The notes: a model not told the origin generated them from the letters alone. 64,000 nucleotides of DNA from Saprospiraceae bacterium (GCA_026129545.1 JAHCHX010000001.1:1735501-1799500), one strand, 5' to 3'; numbered from the stretch's first letter, positions 9,127-18,584 are shown. Made by a program: numbers and translations.

Positions 9127-10632
9127 TTAGTACCCGGCATTCTGTTGCAGATTCGGGTTGGAATCCAGCGCCTGCTGTGGAATCGGGAACAAAACTTTTG
9201 TCGGGTCGGCCACGGTTTTGAATGACCACTCGTCGTCGAATGTGCCAAACCGTACTTGGTCAACTCTTCGGATGCCTTCCCAATAGAGCTCACGGCCACG
9301 TTCATCAAGCAAACTTGCGTCGCTTATGGAAGATAAAGGAGACGCGCCACGTGTTTGACGCAAGCTATTGACCAAAGATAGTGCTGTTTGGCCACCAGAG
9401 GCGGTTCCGCCACGGTGGATGGCTTCTGCTTTCATCAGCAACACATCGGCATAACGGAAGAAAATATACTGTCCTGCGTTTGCTGGGTGATATTTGATGA
9501 CACGAATACCTTTATCGGTGCCAGCACCGCTAAGTGGCACATCTTGAGTAAAAAAGAGCGGCTTTTGTGTGCGCGTGTCAATCAAAATAGAACCGTCGTC
9601 TTTGTATTGTTGGCCAAAAAGGAATCCACGACCTATACCGGAGAAATTAGAGCCGTCTGGCGGAGGATAGTTCCCTTTACGCTGGTCATTGTCTTCAAAC
9701 TTGGCATAGAAATCTGCCAAAGTCGTGAATCCATTCCAACCACTCGGATTCTGATTATAGTGTAGAGTCATGAACCAACGATTCTGTGGAGTGCCCTCTA
9801 TGCTGGTAAAGATAATCTCTTTAGAAGCACTTGTGCTAAAATTGGCAAAGTACTCTGTTTCCAAGCTATAACCTGCGGCTTCAACGGCTTCGCAGTATTG
9901 AATGACCTTGTTCATGTCGGCTGCATCAAACTGGTAGGGCCCCTCTGGGCGAGTTGCTTTGTAAACCGCTTTGTTCAGATACAGGCGAGCCAGCAAAGTA
10001 TTGGCAGCAGCCTGTGTGGCCGAGGAATTAGTAGCGATTGGGCCAGTATTGGGCAAGAGAGGCAGCGCCTCCTCCAAATCCTTCACGATGAGGTCATACG
10101 CTTCAGAGCGTGTAAACACACGTGGATTCACATCAACGCCTTCATCAACTTCACGATTGGGCACTTGGCCAAAAAGATCCATGACGTGATAGCGATAGAA
10201 TGCACGCAAGAACTTAGCTTCAGCAGCTTGTTGCGGATTTGGATTGGATGCCAAGATTTGGTTGCATTTGAACGCACGCTGGTTGAGCTGATTCCATGCG
10301 CCCAATACTGCGGGGTGAGTAGCATCCCATGTATGTTGGTGCAGTGTGCGCCACACTCCATTGTCCCCCCAATCCACTCCGCGCGTTGGTGGAATCATCT
10401 CATCGGAAGTGTGATTGTAAAGCGCGTAGATATTATTCTGGTCAGTAAAAGCGCTCAAATCTTTGTATGCTGAAATGAGCAGCTCACCCGGGTCGCCTGG
10501 AACAAAACCGCCACCTGCATCTACGAGCACAATGGAGTCCTTTGCATTAGGCTCCAAGTCAGTGCAAGCCGAGAACAAGAATACGCTCAGCGCACCAAGC
10601 AATAGTGATGTTGAAATTCTTGTGTTATTCAT
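9127..10632 (-). CDS. SusD/RagB-family outer-membrane nutrient-binding lipoprotein
   Basis: A 501-residue lipoprotein with lipobox FLFSAC (Cys about residue 23). It has the SusD-like hallmarks: N-terminal helical TPR-like region with AEAKFLRAFYRYHVMDLFGQVP, central SATQAAANTLLARLYLNKAVY, and the C-terminal IFFRYADVLLMKAEAIHRGG and DERGRELYWEGIRRVDQVRFG motifs. Family proteins sit as a lid over the SusC TonB-dependent channel and bind oligosaccharides or peptides. It starts 18 bases after the SusC stop, so the two are surely co-transcribed. No glycoside hydrolase, peptidase or sigma/anti-sigma pair is adjacent, so the substrate cannot be named. Confidence 0.95.
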   Translation of the reverse strand: MNNTRISTSLLLGALSVFLFSACTDLEPNAKDSIVLVDAGGGFVPGDPGELLISAYKDLSAFTDQNNIYALYNHTSDEMIPPTRGVDWGDNGVWRTLHQHTWDATHPAVLGAWNQLNQRAFKCNQILASNPNPQQAAEAKFLRAFYRYHVMDLFGQVPNREVDEGVDVNPRVFTRSEAYDLIVKDLEEALPLLPNTGPIATNSSATQAAANTLLARLYLNKAVYKATRPEGPYQFDAADMNKVIQYCEAVEAAGYSLETEYFANFSTSASKEIIFTSIEGTPQNRWFMTLHYNQNPSGWNGFTTLADFYAKFEDNDQRKGNYPPPDGSNFSGIGRGFLFGQQYKDDGSILIDTRTQKPLFFTQDVPLSGAGTDKGIRVIKYHPANAGQYIFFRYADVLLMKAEAIHRGGTASGGQTALSLVNSLRQTRGASPLSSISDASLLDERGRELYWEGIRRVDQVRFGTFDDEWSFKTVADPTKVLFPIPQQALDSNPNLQQNAGY

Positions 10633-10650
10633 GTTTATAAAGTTTTGCAG

Positions 10651-13647
10651 TTAGAAAGAAACACTTGCGCCAATGATGATGGTTCTTGGACGGGGGTATG
10701 CGGTGTAATCAATGCCCGCAGATGGCACACCGTCAATGGCTTTGTTGATGTTTACTTCAGGATCCTGACCGCTGTAGTTTGTAAACACAGCAAGGTTTTG
10801 GCCAGTCACATATAAGCGAAGCGAAGAAATTGCACTGGTAGTGCGAGGCTTTAATGAATAGCCTATGGTCATGTCTTGAATACGCACAAAGCCGCCATCT
10901 TCGAGGAAGCGAGTGGAAACATCCGGTGCGTTCAGGTTGGATTCGCCATTGCCAGGAACATCAGTGGTAACATTTCGCCCATTGGCTAACGAGCCAGCAG
11001 TAAAGAATGCGTTGGCTGTGTTGTTGTAAATTTTGTTGCCGAACTGACCGTACAGGTTGAATCCTGCATCAAAGTTGCCAAAGTTGAAGCTGCTCCCCAA
11101 ACCCGAATATATCGTAGGCAATGGGCTACCGATGAATTGTTGGAAGTCGCCGTCGTTGTAAACAGAGATACCATTGTCGTCGTAGCCAGCGAAGTCACGG
11201 ACAAAAAATGCGTACAATGGTTGTCCCTGAGCAATGCGCTGAGCGAATGCACCCGACAAACCTTGGCCGTTGATGGCACCCGTGTTAATCAAGCCATTGA
11301 AGTCTTTCACCTCGTTCTTATTATACGCGATATTGAAATTGATGTTCCAACCAAACGAAGGGGTGCTCACGGCCACAATGTTAAGGCCGAGTTCTACCCC
11401 TTTGTTTTCAACGTCGGCATCCAAGTTTCTCCACACAAAAGGCGATACCGCTGGTTGTGCGCTCGTGACTTGAATCAACAGGTCGTCTGTGTTTTTCTTG
11501 TAAAAATCCAACGAACCAGCCACGCGACCCTGTCCGAAAGCATAGTCAACACCGAAGTTCCATTGTTTTGTGGTCTCCCACTTAAGGCCGGGGTTGGCAA
11601 AAGTTACATCGCCCAAACCTCCACCACTAAGATTGTCGCCACCATTGTTAATATCCCAATCGCCATACCGCTGACGGGGCTGATGAAGGTTGTGCGGTAT
11701 CTCTTGGTTGCCCGTGATACCCCATCCCAATCGAATCCCCATAGAAGAAAGGGCTTCCGGCATAAAGGATTCTGTACCTATCCGCCACTTGGCCGCAAAG
11801 GATGGGAAATAACCGTACTTGTTGTCACCTCCAAAACGAGTAGAACCGTCTGCACGGAGGGTACCCGTAAACACATATTTGTCAGCAATGTCAAAATTGA
11901 GGCGGCCAAAATAAGATTGAATCTCGTCGAAGGCCTTTGTAGAGTTGCGGCCTGCGGCGCTTCCCAATTGGCCTTGATTGGCAGAAGCAATGTTGTTTAT
12001 CATCAAATCCAGATCGCTCGTGGCAAAATTGGCATATTCAACGCCTCTTGATGCAATGTCGAAACTTTGATAGGAGTAGCCCAAAATACCCGTGAACACT
12101 GTTCTGCCAAAACCTTTGTTGTAGGTGAAGTAGTTCTCCCACAATCGGTTGTCAATTTCAACGTCATTGATGAACAACCGGCCAATGTTAGAGATAGAAG
12201 TGACGTTCAAATCCTTTGAAAAGGCTGACTTGCGGTTAGATAGGGAACGGTCAAAGCCTAAAATGGTTTTGAAAGAAAGCCCCTCAAAAATGTCAATTTC
12301 AGCCGTAACACCACCCAAAGTACGAAGTGTTTTGGTGAAATCCCTTGTATACTCCAACATGGCAGCAGGGTTGGGCTCTGTGTTGCTGGGTTGAACGAAT
12401 TTGCCATCTGGACCCCTTACCGCTTGGCTTGGATTAGCCTTCAACATAGCGCCCAGTAGGTCGCCCTCGAAGCCAGAATTGTTGGAAATAGGTGCGTTGT
12501 CATCATCTATGTTGGCAATCATGATGTTCGCACCAAGTTTCAATCGGTCATTGATGAATTTCTTTGAGCCGTTGAATCGGGCATTGTACTTTTTCATGCC
12601 GCTGGTCTTCACGATACCATCCTGATCTTGAAATCCAAAGGAGAACCGGTAGTCTGAACCGGGGGTGGCGCCTCCAAAAGAGACATTGTGTGTGTGGGTG
12701 AGTGCGGTACGAAACACTTCATCTTGCCAGTCTGTATTGGCTCCTCCATCAAGCGCCGCACGAGCATCCGCACCGTTGAACTCTTCATAAGCATTCAAGA
12801 ATGCGTCACGAGCAAGCAAATCATACCGATTGGCAATTTTTCCAATACCCAGAGAGTAGTTATAGTTGAGTGCGCCTTTTCCTTGCTGACCTCTTTTAGT
12901 GGTGATGATGACAACACCATTGGCCCCCCGTGCGCCGTAAATAGCCGTGGCAGACGCATCTTTCAAAATGTCAATGCTGGCAATGTCATCAGGATTGATG
13001 AAATTGAGCGGGTTTCGCGGAGAGCTGGTACCAAAACCCGCGTCCGGCCCACCTGCTTGGGTATCATCCCCACTAAGTGGAATGCCATCCAACACAAAAA
13101 GCGGGTTGTTGCCACTTCGGACAGAGGATGTGCCGCGAATACGGACATTGATGCCAGCACCCGGTTCGCCGCTCGAAGTAGTGACCTGAACCCCGGCCAC
13201 ACGGCCCTGCATCAGCTGCTCAGGAGCAACGATGACACCTCTATTGAAATCTTTGCTCGAAATGGTAGAGACGGCACCTGTTACATCGTCTTTCCTTACA
13301 GCCCCATACCCTATCACCACAATTTCGTCCAACACGCTGCCAGGTTTCATGGCGATATCAACCGTGTTGGAAGCCCCGATTTCCACCACTTCCTCTTTGT
13401 AGCCAGTGTAGGCGAATCGCAGTTGCGTGCTGCCATCAGGAACACCGACGGAATAATTGCCGTCAATGTCAGTGACGGCGCCTCGCGTCGTGCCGACCAC
13501 AGAAACGGTAGCGCCAATAAGCGGCTCGCCGTTCTCGGCATCGGTGACTTTGCCAGTCACGGTGCGCTGTGCCAGTGCGGCATTGCCCAACAGCAGAAAA
13601 ACTGCTGCCAGCAATCCGCCCTTGGTAAAGGTGTGCAAAAAATTCAT
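10651..13647 (-). CDS. SusC/RagA-family TonB-linked outer-membrane channel
   Basis: A 998-residue TonB-dependent transporter. It has a signal peptide ending NAALAQ, a CarboxypepD_reg-like domain at about residues 27-110 (VTGKVTDAENGEPLIGATVSV), a TonB-box-like DEIVVIGYG segment, and a plug domain with IRGTSSVRSGNNPLFVLDGIPL and ILKDASATAIYGARGANGVVIITTK. A long beta-barrel follows, ending in PRPRTIIIGASVSF with the typical terminal Phe. With SusD it takes up a bulky nutrient across the outer membrane using TonB energy. It is the first gene of the cluster; a candidate promoter and a 22-bp tandem repeat lie upstream. Confidence 0.96.
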   Translation of the reverse strand: MNFLHTFTKGGLLAAVFLLLGNAALAQRTVTGKVTDAENGEPLIGATVSVVGTTRGAVTDIDGNYSVGVPDGSTQLRFAYTGYKEEVVEIGASNTVDIAMKPGSVLDEIVVIGYGAVRKDDVTGAVSTISSKDFNRGVIVAPEQLMQGRVAGVQVTTSSGEPGAGINVRIRGTSSVRSGNNPLFVLDGIPLSGDDTQAGGPDAGFGTSSPRNPLNFINPDDIASIDILKDASATAIYGARGANGVVIITTKRGQQGKGALNYNYSLGIGKIANRYDLLARDAFLNAYEEFNGADARAALDGGANTDWQDEVFRTALTHTHNVSFGGATPGSDYRFSFGFQDQDGIVKTSGMKKYNARFNGSKKFINDRLKLGANIMIANIDDDNAPISNNSGFEGDLLGAMLKANPSQAVRGPDGKFVQPSNTEPNPAAMLEYTRDFTKTLRTLGGVTAEIDIFEGLSFKTILGFDRSLSNRKSAFSKDLNVTSISNIGRLFINDVEIDNRLWENYFTYNKGFGRTVFTGILGYSYQSFDIASRGVEYANFATSDLDLMINNIASANQGQLGSAAGRNSTKAFDEIQSYFGRLNFDIADKYVFTGTLRADGSTRFGGDNKYGYFPSFAAKWRIGTESFMPEALSSMGIRLGWGITGNQEIPHNLHQPRQRYGDWDINNGGDNLSGGGLGDVTFANPGLKWETTKQWNFGVDYAFGQGRVAGSLDFYKKNTDDLLIQVTSAQPAVSPFVWRNLDADVENKGVELGLNIVAVSTPSFGWNINFNIAYNKNEVKDFNGLINTGAINGQGLSGAFAQRIAQGQPLYAFFVRDFAGYDDNGISVYNDGDFQQFIGSPLPTIYSGLGSSFNFGNFDAGFNLYGQFGNKIYNNTANAFFTAGSLANGRNVTTDVPGNGESNLNAPDVSTRFLEDGGFVRIQDMTIGYSLKPRTTSAISSLRLYVTGQNLAVFTNYSGQDPEVNINKAIDGVPSAGIDYTAYPRPRTIIIGASVSF

Positions 13648-13839
13648 ACGAAAATTGAGTTTAGTTTAGTGAAAAGTATGTGTCACTTGAGGTGAAAATC
13701 CTTCGCTACGTCTGGGGAATATGCCAAGACGCGGATTAAAACTGCCAGCTAAGCGTGCTGCGAAACAGGATTTTATTCGGAAAGGCGAAGGCTCGTTAAG
13801 GGAAGGGTAGCAGGTGTGTGGTGCACCTTTAAAGCGGGG

Positions 13840-13871
13840 CTAAGGTAGTGATACGTTCGTGATACACGCAA
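13840..13871 (-). promoter_or_regulatory. candidate promoter of the SusC/SusD operon
   Basis: On the minus strand a TTG is followed after 21 bases by TACCTTAG, one mismatch from TAnnTTTG. This matches the Bacteroidota -33/-7 arrangement and would give a 5' leader of nearly 190 bases before the SusC ATG. Long leaders are known for SusC genes. Confidence 0.4.
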
Positions 13872-13911
13872 CGCCTTTTTTTTAATTTTTTATTTTTCCA
13901 AAAAATCCAAA

Positions 13912-13954
13912 TTAGATTATCCTTAGAAAAGGCTTAGATTGTCCTTAGAAAGCC
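13912..13954. repeat. tandem 22-bp direct repeat upstream of SusC
   Basis: Two adjacent units beginning TTAGATT, then A or G, then TCCTTAGAAA and ending GGC or GCC. They differ by one substitution and a one-base length difference near the end. They lie about 40 bases upstream of the candidate SusC -33 element, in the divergent gap with the agmatine deiminase gene. Position and spacing of about two helical turns fit a dimeric regulator site, but no regulator is adjacent. Confidence 0.6.
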
Positions 13955-14023
13955 CACTGCCATCCTACAACGCCGTTGTTTTCATTTCTCCTTTTGAAAT
14001 AAAATTTTTCTTTGCCCAAATTT

Positions 14024-14031
14024 TACTTTTG
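14024..14031 (+). promoter_or_regulatory. candidate -7 box of agmatine deiminase gene
   Basis: TACTTTTG, a full match to TAnnTTTG, 19 bases before the chosen ATG. It lies inside the longer possible N-terminal extension, which supports the shorter start. No well-spaced TTG is seen at -33. Confidence 0.45.
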
Positions 14032-14050
14032 CCCCCCAACGCTCGAAAAA

Positions 14051-15082
14051 ATGCCCATCTCGCCTTTCTCTACCCGCCGCCTCCCTGCCGAATGGGAACC
14101 GCAAAGCGCCGTCCAGCTCACCTTCCCTCATGCCAACACCGACTGGGCCGATGTGCTCGACGAGGTGCTGCCGTGTTTCGTAAGCATCGCCGAGACCATC
14201 AGCCAATTTCAAAAAGTGCTCATAGTCTGTGAAAACATGGCATCCACGAAAAGGCTTTTGAAAAATGCCGTTCAAGAAAATTTGCTCCTCGTCGAATGCG
14301 ACTCCAACGACACTTGGGCACGCGACCACGGCGGCATCACGGTATTTGAAAATGGGAAAACCATCGTGCTGGATTTCGTCTTCAACGGCTGGGGACTGAA
14401 ATTTGCGGCAGACAAGGACAACCTAATTACCCGACACCTATACAACAGTGGTGTTTTCAATGCCGACATCCAACACGGCGGCATCGTGCTCGAAGGTGGC
14501 GGCATCGAAAGCGACGGGCAGGGCACCCTCCTCACCACAGCGGAATGCATGCTCTCGCCCAACCGAAACCCTCACCTCTCGAAAAGCCAAATTGAAGCCC
14601 AACTCAAAGACCTGTTTGGCCTCGCCCGCGTGCTTTGGCTCCATCACGGCTACCTTGCCGGCGACGACACGGACTCGCACGTTGACACCCTTGCCCGCTT
14701 CTGCACTCCCGACACGATTGCCTACATCAAATGCCCCGACCCTAAGGACGAGCATTTTGAGGAACTACAAAAAATGGAGGCCGAACTCCAAACCTTCCGA
14801 AAAACCGACGGCTCCCCCTACCGCCTCGTCGCGCTCCCTTGGCCCGATGCCTGCTATGACGAACAGGGGCAACGCTTGCCGGCCACCTATGCCAATTTCC
14901 TGCTCATCAACGGTGCCGTGCTTGTGCCCACCTACCGCGTCGCTCAAGACGCAGAGGCACTGGAAGTCCTAAAAACGGTTTTCCCCGCTCACCAAATCAT
15001 CGGGATTGATTGCCGCCCGCTAATTTTGCAACACGGCTCGCTGCATTGTGTCACCATGCAATACCCTGCGGGAGTGGTTTGA
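14051..15082 (+). CDS. aguA: agmatine deiminase
   Basis: Hydrolyses agmatine to N-carbamoylputrescine and ammonia in the arginine-to-putrescine route. The 343-residue protein shows family signatures: SNDTWARDHGGI, GIVLEGGGIESDGQGTLLTT, HHGYLAGDDTDSHVDTLARF, and a C-terminal GSLHCVTMQYP with the nucleophilic Cys. I start at the ATG giving MPISPFSTRRLPAEWEP, since a promoter-like box lies in the longer frame and homologs begin near RLPAEWEP. The next gene encodes the following enzyme of the pathway about 65 bases downstream. Confidence 0.95.
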   Translation: MPISPFSTRRLPAEWEPQSAVQLTFPHANTDWADVLDEVLPCFVSIAETISQFQKVLIVCENMASTKRLLKNAVQENLLLVECDSNDTWARDHGGITVFENGKTIVLDFVFNGWGLKFAADKDNLITRHLYNSGVFNADIQHGGIVLEGGGIESDGQGTLLTTAECMLSPNRNPHLSKSQIEAQLKDLFGLARVLWLHHGYLAGDDTDSHVDTLARFCTPDTIAYIKCPDPKDEHFEELQKMEAELQTFRKTDGSPYRLVALPWPDACYDEQGQRLPATYANFLLINGAVLVPTYRVAQDAEALEVLKTVFPAHQIIGIDCRPLILQHGSLHCVTMQYPAGVV

Positions 15083-15148
15083 CACTCGTTGGTGCACCCT
15101 CGCAGGTTTCGCAAACGTTCGCATTCTTAACTCATCATTCATTGTCCC

Positions 15149-16024
15149 ATGAAAATAGGCCTCGTCCAACAATCCTGCTCCGAAGACAAAAAATCGAACA
15201 TCGCCAAATCCCTGCGCGGCATCGCCGAATGCGCCGCCAAAGGGGCCGAACTCGTCGTGCTGCAAGAGCTCCACTGCGGCATCTATTTCTGTCAGGCCGA
15301 AGACACACGGATGTTCGACCTCGCCGAACCGATACCCGGCACCGACACGGAGATTTTTTCCGCTGCCGCAAAAAAGCACAACGTGGTGCTCGTCACCTCC
15401 CTTTTTGAAAAACGCGCCCCGGGCATATACCACAACACTGCTGTCGTGTTTGAAAAAGATGGCTCATTGGCGGGCAAATACCGCAAAATGCACATCCCCG
15501 ACGACCCGGCCTACTACGAAAAATTCTACTTCACGCCCGGCGACTTGGGCTTCGCCCCCATCCAAACCTCCGCCGGCAAACTCGGCCTGCTCGTCTGCTG
15601 GGACCAATGGTACCCCGAAGCCGCCCGCCTAATGGCGCTGGCTGGAGCGGAAATGTTGATTTACCCCACCGCCATTGGTTGGGAAAGCAGCGACCCGCAG
15701 CCTGAAAAAGACCGCCAACACGGCGCATGGTTCACCATCCAGCGCGGCCATGCCGTAGCAAACGGCCTGCCCGTCGTCACCGTCAACAGGGTCGGCCATG
15801 AACTCGACTGGACGGGCGTGACAGGCGGCATACAGTTCTGGGGGCAAAGTTTTGTGGCCGGGCCACAAGGCGAAATCCTCCACCTTTCGAGCGCCGACCA
15901 AGAGGAAAATGTCGTGGTGGAAATTGACAAACAACGCACCGAGGACGTGCGCCGCATCTGGCCTTTTTTCCGCGACCGCAGGATTGATGCTTATGGCAAC
16001 TTGACGAAGCGGTATATTGACTAA
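15149..16024 (+). CDS. aguB: N-carbamoylputrescine amidase
   Basis: A carbon-nitrogen hydrolase (nitrilase superfamily) converting N-carbamoylputrescine to putrescine, CO2 and ammonia. The catalytic triad is visible: Glu in VVLQELHCG, Lys in KYRKMHIPDD and Cys in GLLVCWDQWYPEAARL. At 291 residues it has the normal family length, and it is cytosolic with no signal peptide. It follows the agmatine deiminase gene in the same direction, so the pair is a putrescine operon. Confidence 0.95.
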   Translation: MKIGLVQQSCSEDKKSNIAKSLRGIAECAAKGAELVVLQELHCGIYFCQAEDTRMFDLAEPIPGTDTEIFSAAAKKHNVVLVTSLFEKRAPGIYHNTAVVFEKDGSLAGKYRKMHIPDDPAYYEKFYFTPGDLGFAPIQTSAGKLGLLVCWDQWYPEAARLMALAGAEMLIYPTAIGWESSDPQPEKDRQHGAWFTIQRGHAVANGLPVVTVNRVGHELDWTGVTGGIQFWGQSFVAGPQGEILHLSSADQEENVVVEIDKQRTEDVRRIWPFFRDRRIDAYGNLTKRYID

Positions 16025-16354
16025 GTCTCGCCCAACAAACAACTTATGCTTTTGACGGCCCCAGTGCTTTATCCGGGCAGCTGACAGCGGCTTATCTAAG
16101 TCGGGTTTTACCCTCCCCCAAGCCCACATTCCGGGTTAAAACTCATCCCTTTCTTGCCCGTTTCTTTTTCTCCCGATAGAAGCTCAGAGGATAGCCAAAT
16201 CGTAAACTTTTGTGTCGTGCGTCATAAAGATTCGCCCTTAGAATAATTTTCTGATAGCAAGATTCACCCCCCACCACCCTGCTGGCCTTCATTCCTCTCC
16301 ACCGATAGGAGGAGAGGAATGACAGTTTGGGTCTGGAAATGCCGTAGAAAGCCC
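16025..16354. other. intergenic region upstream of rluD with hairpin
   Basis: No convincing gene. A hairpin with arms TCATTCCTCTCC (16289-16300) and GGAGAGGAATGA (16311-16322) stands out. It lacks a following T-run, so it is more likely a repeat or RNA structure than a terminator. The rest looks like non-coding spacer. Confidence 0.5.
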
Positions 16355-16362
16355 TATTTTTG
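16355..16362 (+). promoter_or_regulatory. candidate -7 box of rluD
   Basis: TATTTTTG, a full match to TAnnTTTG, 37 bases before the ATG. A TTTG lies 25 bases further upstream, slightly wider than the usual spacing. Confidence 0.45.
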
Positions 16363-16398
16363 CGCAACCATCTACTGATATTTCAAATAGGCACCGAA

Positions 16399-17535
16399 AT
16401 GAACCAGAAACGCCACATCGAGGAAGACATCCCATTGGAAGACTTGCAAGGACGCACTCCCTTGCCCGAAATCTCGGATACGGACAATGGCGAGGACATA
16501 CCTGCTGTCGAAGATTTGTATGAGCGCCACGAAATTGTGGCCGACCCTAAGCAAGGTGTCATCAGGCTCGACAAGTTTCTGAACGACCGGCTTTCCAACC
16601 GCTCCCGCAACAAAGTGCAAAACGCGATTCGGGCTGGCTCTGTGAAAGTGAACGACCGCGAGGTAAAGCCCAACTACAAAGTGAAGCCCGGCAATGTCAT
16701 CACCATCGTATTGCCCAAAGCGCTGGAAGAGGTGTACGACATCAACCCACAAAACATCCCGCTGCAAATAGTGTACGAAGACGAGGATGTGCTGGTCATC
16801 AACAAGCCTTTTGGTTTGGCCGTGCATCCCGGCGTAGGCATACCCAATGGCACGCTGGTGAACGCCGTCGCTTGGCATTTGCAAGCACAAATGAAAGAAT
16901 TGCCCGTCAAAGAAGGCAACGAGCCCGACCGTGCAGGCATCGTGCATCGCATTGACAAGGACACAACCGGCCTAATGGTAGTGGCCAAAAACGATTTGGC
17001 CATGACCCACCTTGCAAGCCAATTCTACTACCACACGATTGAGCGGCGCTACTGGGCTTTAGTGTGGGGCGACATGGAGAAAGATAGTGGCACCATTGAA
17101 GGAAACATCGGGCGCAACCCAAACGACCGCCGATTGTTCATGGTGTTCCCAGAAGGCGAAGACGGCAAATGGGCCAAAACACACTGGCGCGTACTTGAGC
17201 GATTTTATTACGTCACGCTCATCGAGTGTCAGTTGGAAACAGGCCGCACCCACCAAATTCGCGTCCACATGAAATCCATCGGACACACGCTTTTCGGCGA
17301 CCCTCGCTACGGTGGCAACCAAATTTTAAAAGGCACCCTCTATTCAAAGTACAAGCAGTTTGTTGAAAACCAGCTTGCCCTGCTGCCACGTCAGGCACTT
17401 CATGCCAAAGTGCTCGGCTTCAAGCACCCACGAACAGGCGAGCACATTCGCTTCGAATCCGAGCTGCCGGAGGACATGCAAACGGTGATTGACAGATGGC
17501 GGGTCTATGTGAACGCCCGAAAGGAGTCCTTGTAA
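16399..17535 (+). CDS. rluD: RluA-family 23S rRNA pseudouridine synthase
   Basis: A 378-residue protein. An acidic N-terminal stretch (about 1-45) is followed by an S4 RNA-binding domain (IRLDKFLNDRLSNRSRNKVQ, about 45-105) and the pseudouridine synthase domain with HRIDKDTTGLMVVAKN (catalytic Asp about residue 183) and ETGRTHQIRVHMKSIGH. This order matches RluD/RluC-type enzymes that modify uridines in 23S rRNA; RluD is the best guess and the exact site is inferred. A longer frame from a TTG exists, but the ATG sits properly behind the TATTTTTG box. Confidence 0.88.
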   Translation: MNQKRHIEEDIPLEDLQGRTPLPEISDTDNGEDIPAVEDLYERHEIVADPKQGVIRLDKFLNDRLSNRSRNKVQNAIRAGSVKVNDREVKPNYKVKPGNVITIVLPKALEEVYDINPQNIPLQIVYEDEDVLVINKPFGLAVHPGVGIPNGTLVNAVAWHLQAQMKELPVKEGNEPDRAGIVHRIDKDTTGLMVVAKNDLAMTHLASQFYYHTIERRYWALVWGDMEKDSGTIEGNIGRNPNDRRLFMVFPEGEDGKWAKTHWRVLERFYYVTLIECQLETGRTHQIRVHMKSIGHTLFGDPRYGGNQILKGTLYSKYKQFVENQLALLPRQALHAKVLGFKHPRTGEHIRFESELPEDMQTVIDRWRVYVNARKESL

Positions 17536-17547
17536 CAACTACGAACA

Positions 17548-18492
17548 ATGGAAGAATCCCATCCTTACATAAAAAACGAGTTTTTGGCTGGCCTGCTCCG
17601 CCCCAAACGCATCCTCTTCATCGTCAACCCCAAAGCGGGCACCCATTTGCACAAACACATCCGCGAAAGTGTGAACAAACACCTCAATCACCGGAAGTTT
17701 GAATATGGTTTTCGCTTCACCGAAAGGTCGGAACACGCAAAAGAAATAACAAAAGAAGGCATCGCCGAAGGCTACGAAATCATCGTGGCGGTAGGAGGCG
17801 ATGGCTCCGTCAACGAAGTGGCGTCGGCGCTCTTGGGTACCGATGCAGTGCTGGGCATCGTGCCGGCAGGCTCTGGCAATGGTCTTGCCATGCACTTGGG
17901 CTATGGCCGTGACATTGACGAGGCTGTCAGAAAAATAAACACCGCAGAGGAACGCCTCATTGACATCGGCCTGATGAACGGCCATCCTTTCATCAACATC
18001 GCAGGCATCGGTTTCGACGGATTGGTGAGCAACATGATGAAAGGCAGCAATTGGCGAGGCTTCTTGCCGTACTTTTTAAAATCAGTCGAAGCAGGCTTGA
18101 AATACACCCCCAGAGAATGTCGCATCGAGCTGGAAGACCGGGTGCTGACAGAAAAATGTTTCATCATTTCCATTGCCAACGGCCCCATGTGGGGCTATCA
18201 CTTCCAAATCGCGCCCGACGCTCGCCTCGATGATGGTTTTTTTGAAGTGGTCATCCTCAAAGAAGCGCCCAAATGGCAGTATTTCGCCGCCGTTCCCTCC
18301 ACTTTGAACGGAAAAATCTATGACGCAGAGTTTGTCGAGCATTTTACCACAAAGCGGGTCAAAATTTCCGCACCGGGCAAAAACTACGTTCACCTCGACG
18401 GCGAAGGAATGGTGCTCGAAGGCGACTTAGAATTTGAAATAAAACCAAAGGCACTCAAAATATTGGTGCCGAAACAAAAGATTGATTCATAA
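17548..18492 (+). CDS. YegS/DgkB-type lipid (diacylglycerol) kinase
   Basis: A 314-residue kinase with the DAGK catalytic domain: ILFIVNPKAGTH near residue 25, EITKEGIAEGYEIIVAVGGDGSVNEVAS with the GGDGSVNE nucleotide-binding motif at about 77-86, and GIVPAGSGNGLAMHLG. The C-terminal part has the beta-sandwich typical of YegS/BmrU proteins. It phosphorylates a lipid or sphingolipid-like alcohol at the inner membrane; the exact substrate is not inferable. It starts 12 bases after rluD and is probably co-transcribed. Confidence 0.9.
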   Translation: MEESHPYIKNEFLAGLLRPKRILFIVNPKAGTHLHKHIRESVNKHLNHRKFEYGFRFTERSEHAKEITKEGIAEGYEIIVAVGGDGSVNEVASALLGTDAVLGIVPAGSGNGLAMHLGYGRDIDEAVRKINTAEERLIDIGLMNGHPFINIAGIGFDGLVSNMMKGSNWRGFLPYFLKSVEAGLKYTPRECRIELEDRVLTEKCFIISIANGPMWGYHFQIAPDARLDDGFFEVVILKEAPKWQYFAAVPSTLNGKIYDAEFVEHFTTKRVKISAPGKNYVHLDGEGMVLEGDLEFEIKPKALKILVPKQKIDS

Positions 18493-18502
18493 ACAGCCCT
18501 AA

Positions 18503-18549
18503 GGCAGGGTCAGCGCCCCGAAACCTATTCTGGGGCACCGACCCCTGCC
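18503..18549. repeat. large imperfect hairpin between lipid kinase and SUI1 genes
   Basis: The sequence folds back on itself: GGCAGGGTC and GCCCC pair with GGGGC and GACCCCTGCC, separated by small internal loops and an 11-base apical loop. No T-run follows, so it resembles a dispersed palindromic repeat more than a terminator. It lies between two co-oriented genes and could affect mRNA processing. Confidence 0.5.
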
Positions 18550-18584
18550 ACACACCTGATATCAACACACATTCACATCGAGCA

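Noticed and set aside
16143..16367. 74-codon basic frame upstream of rluD
   Set aside because: It overlaps the hairpin and the rluD promoter region, and its composition is unlike the neighbouring genes.
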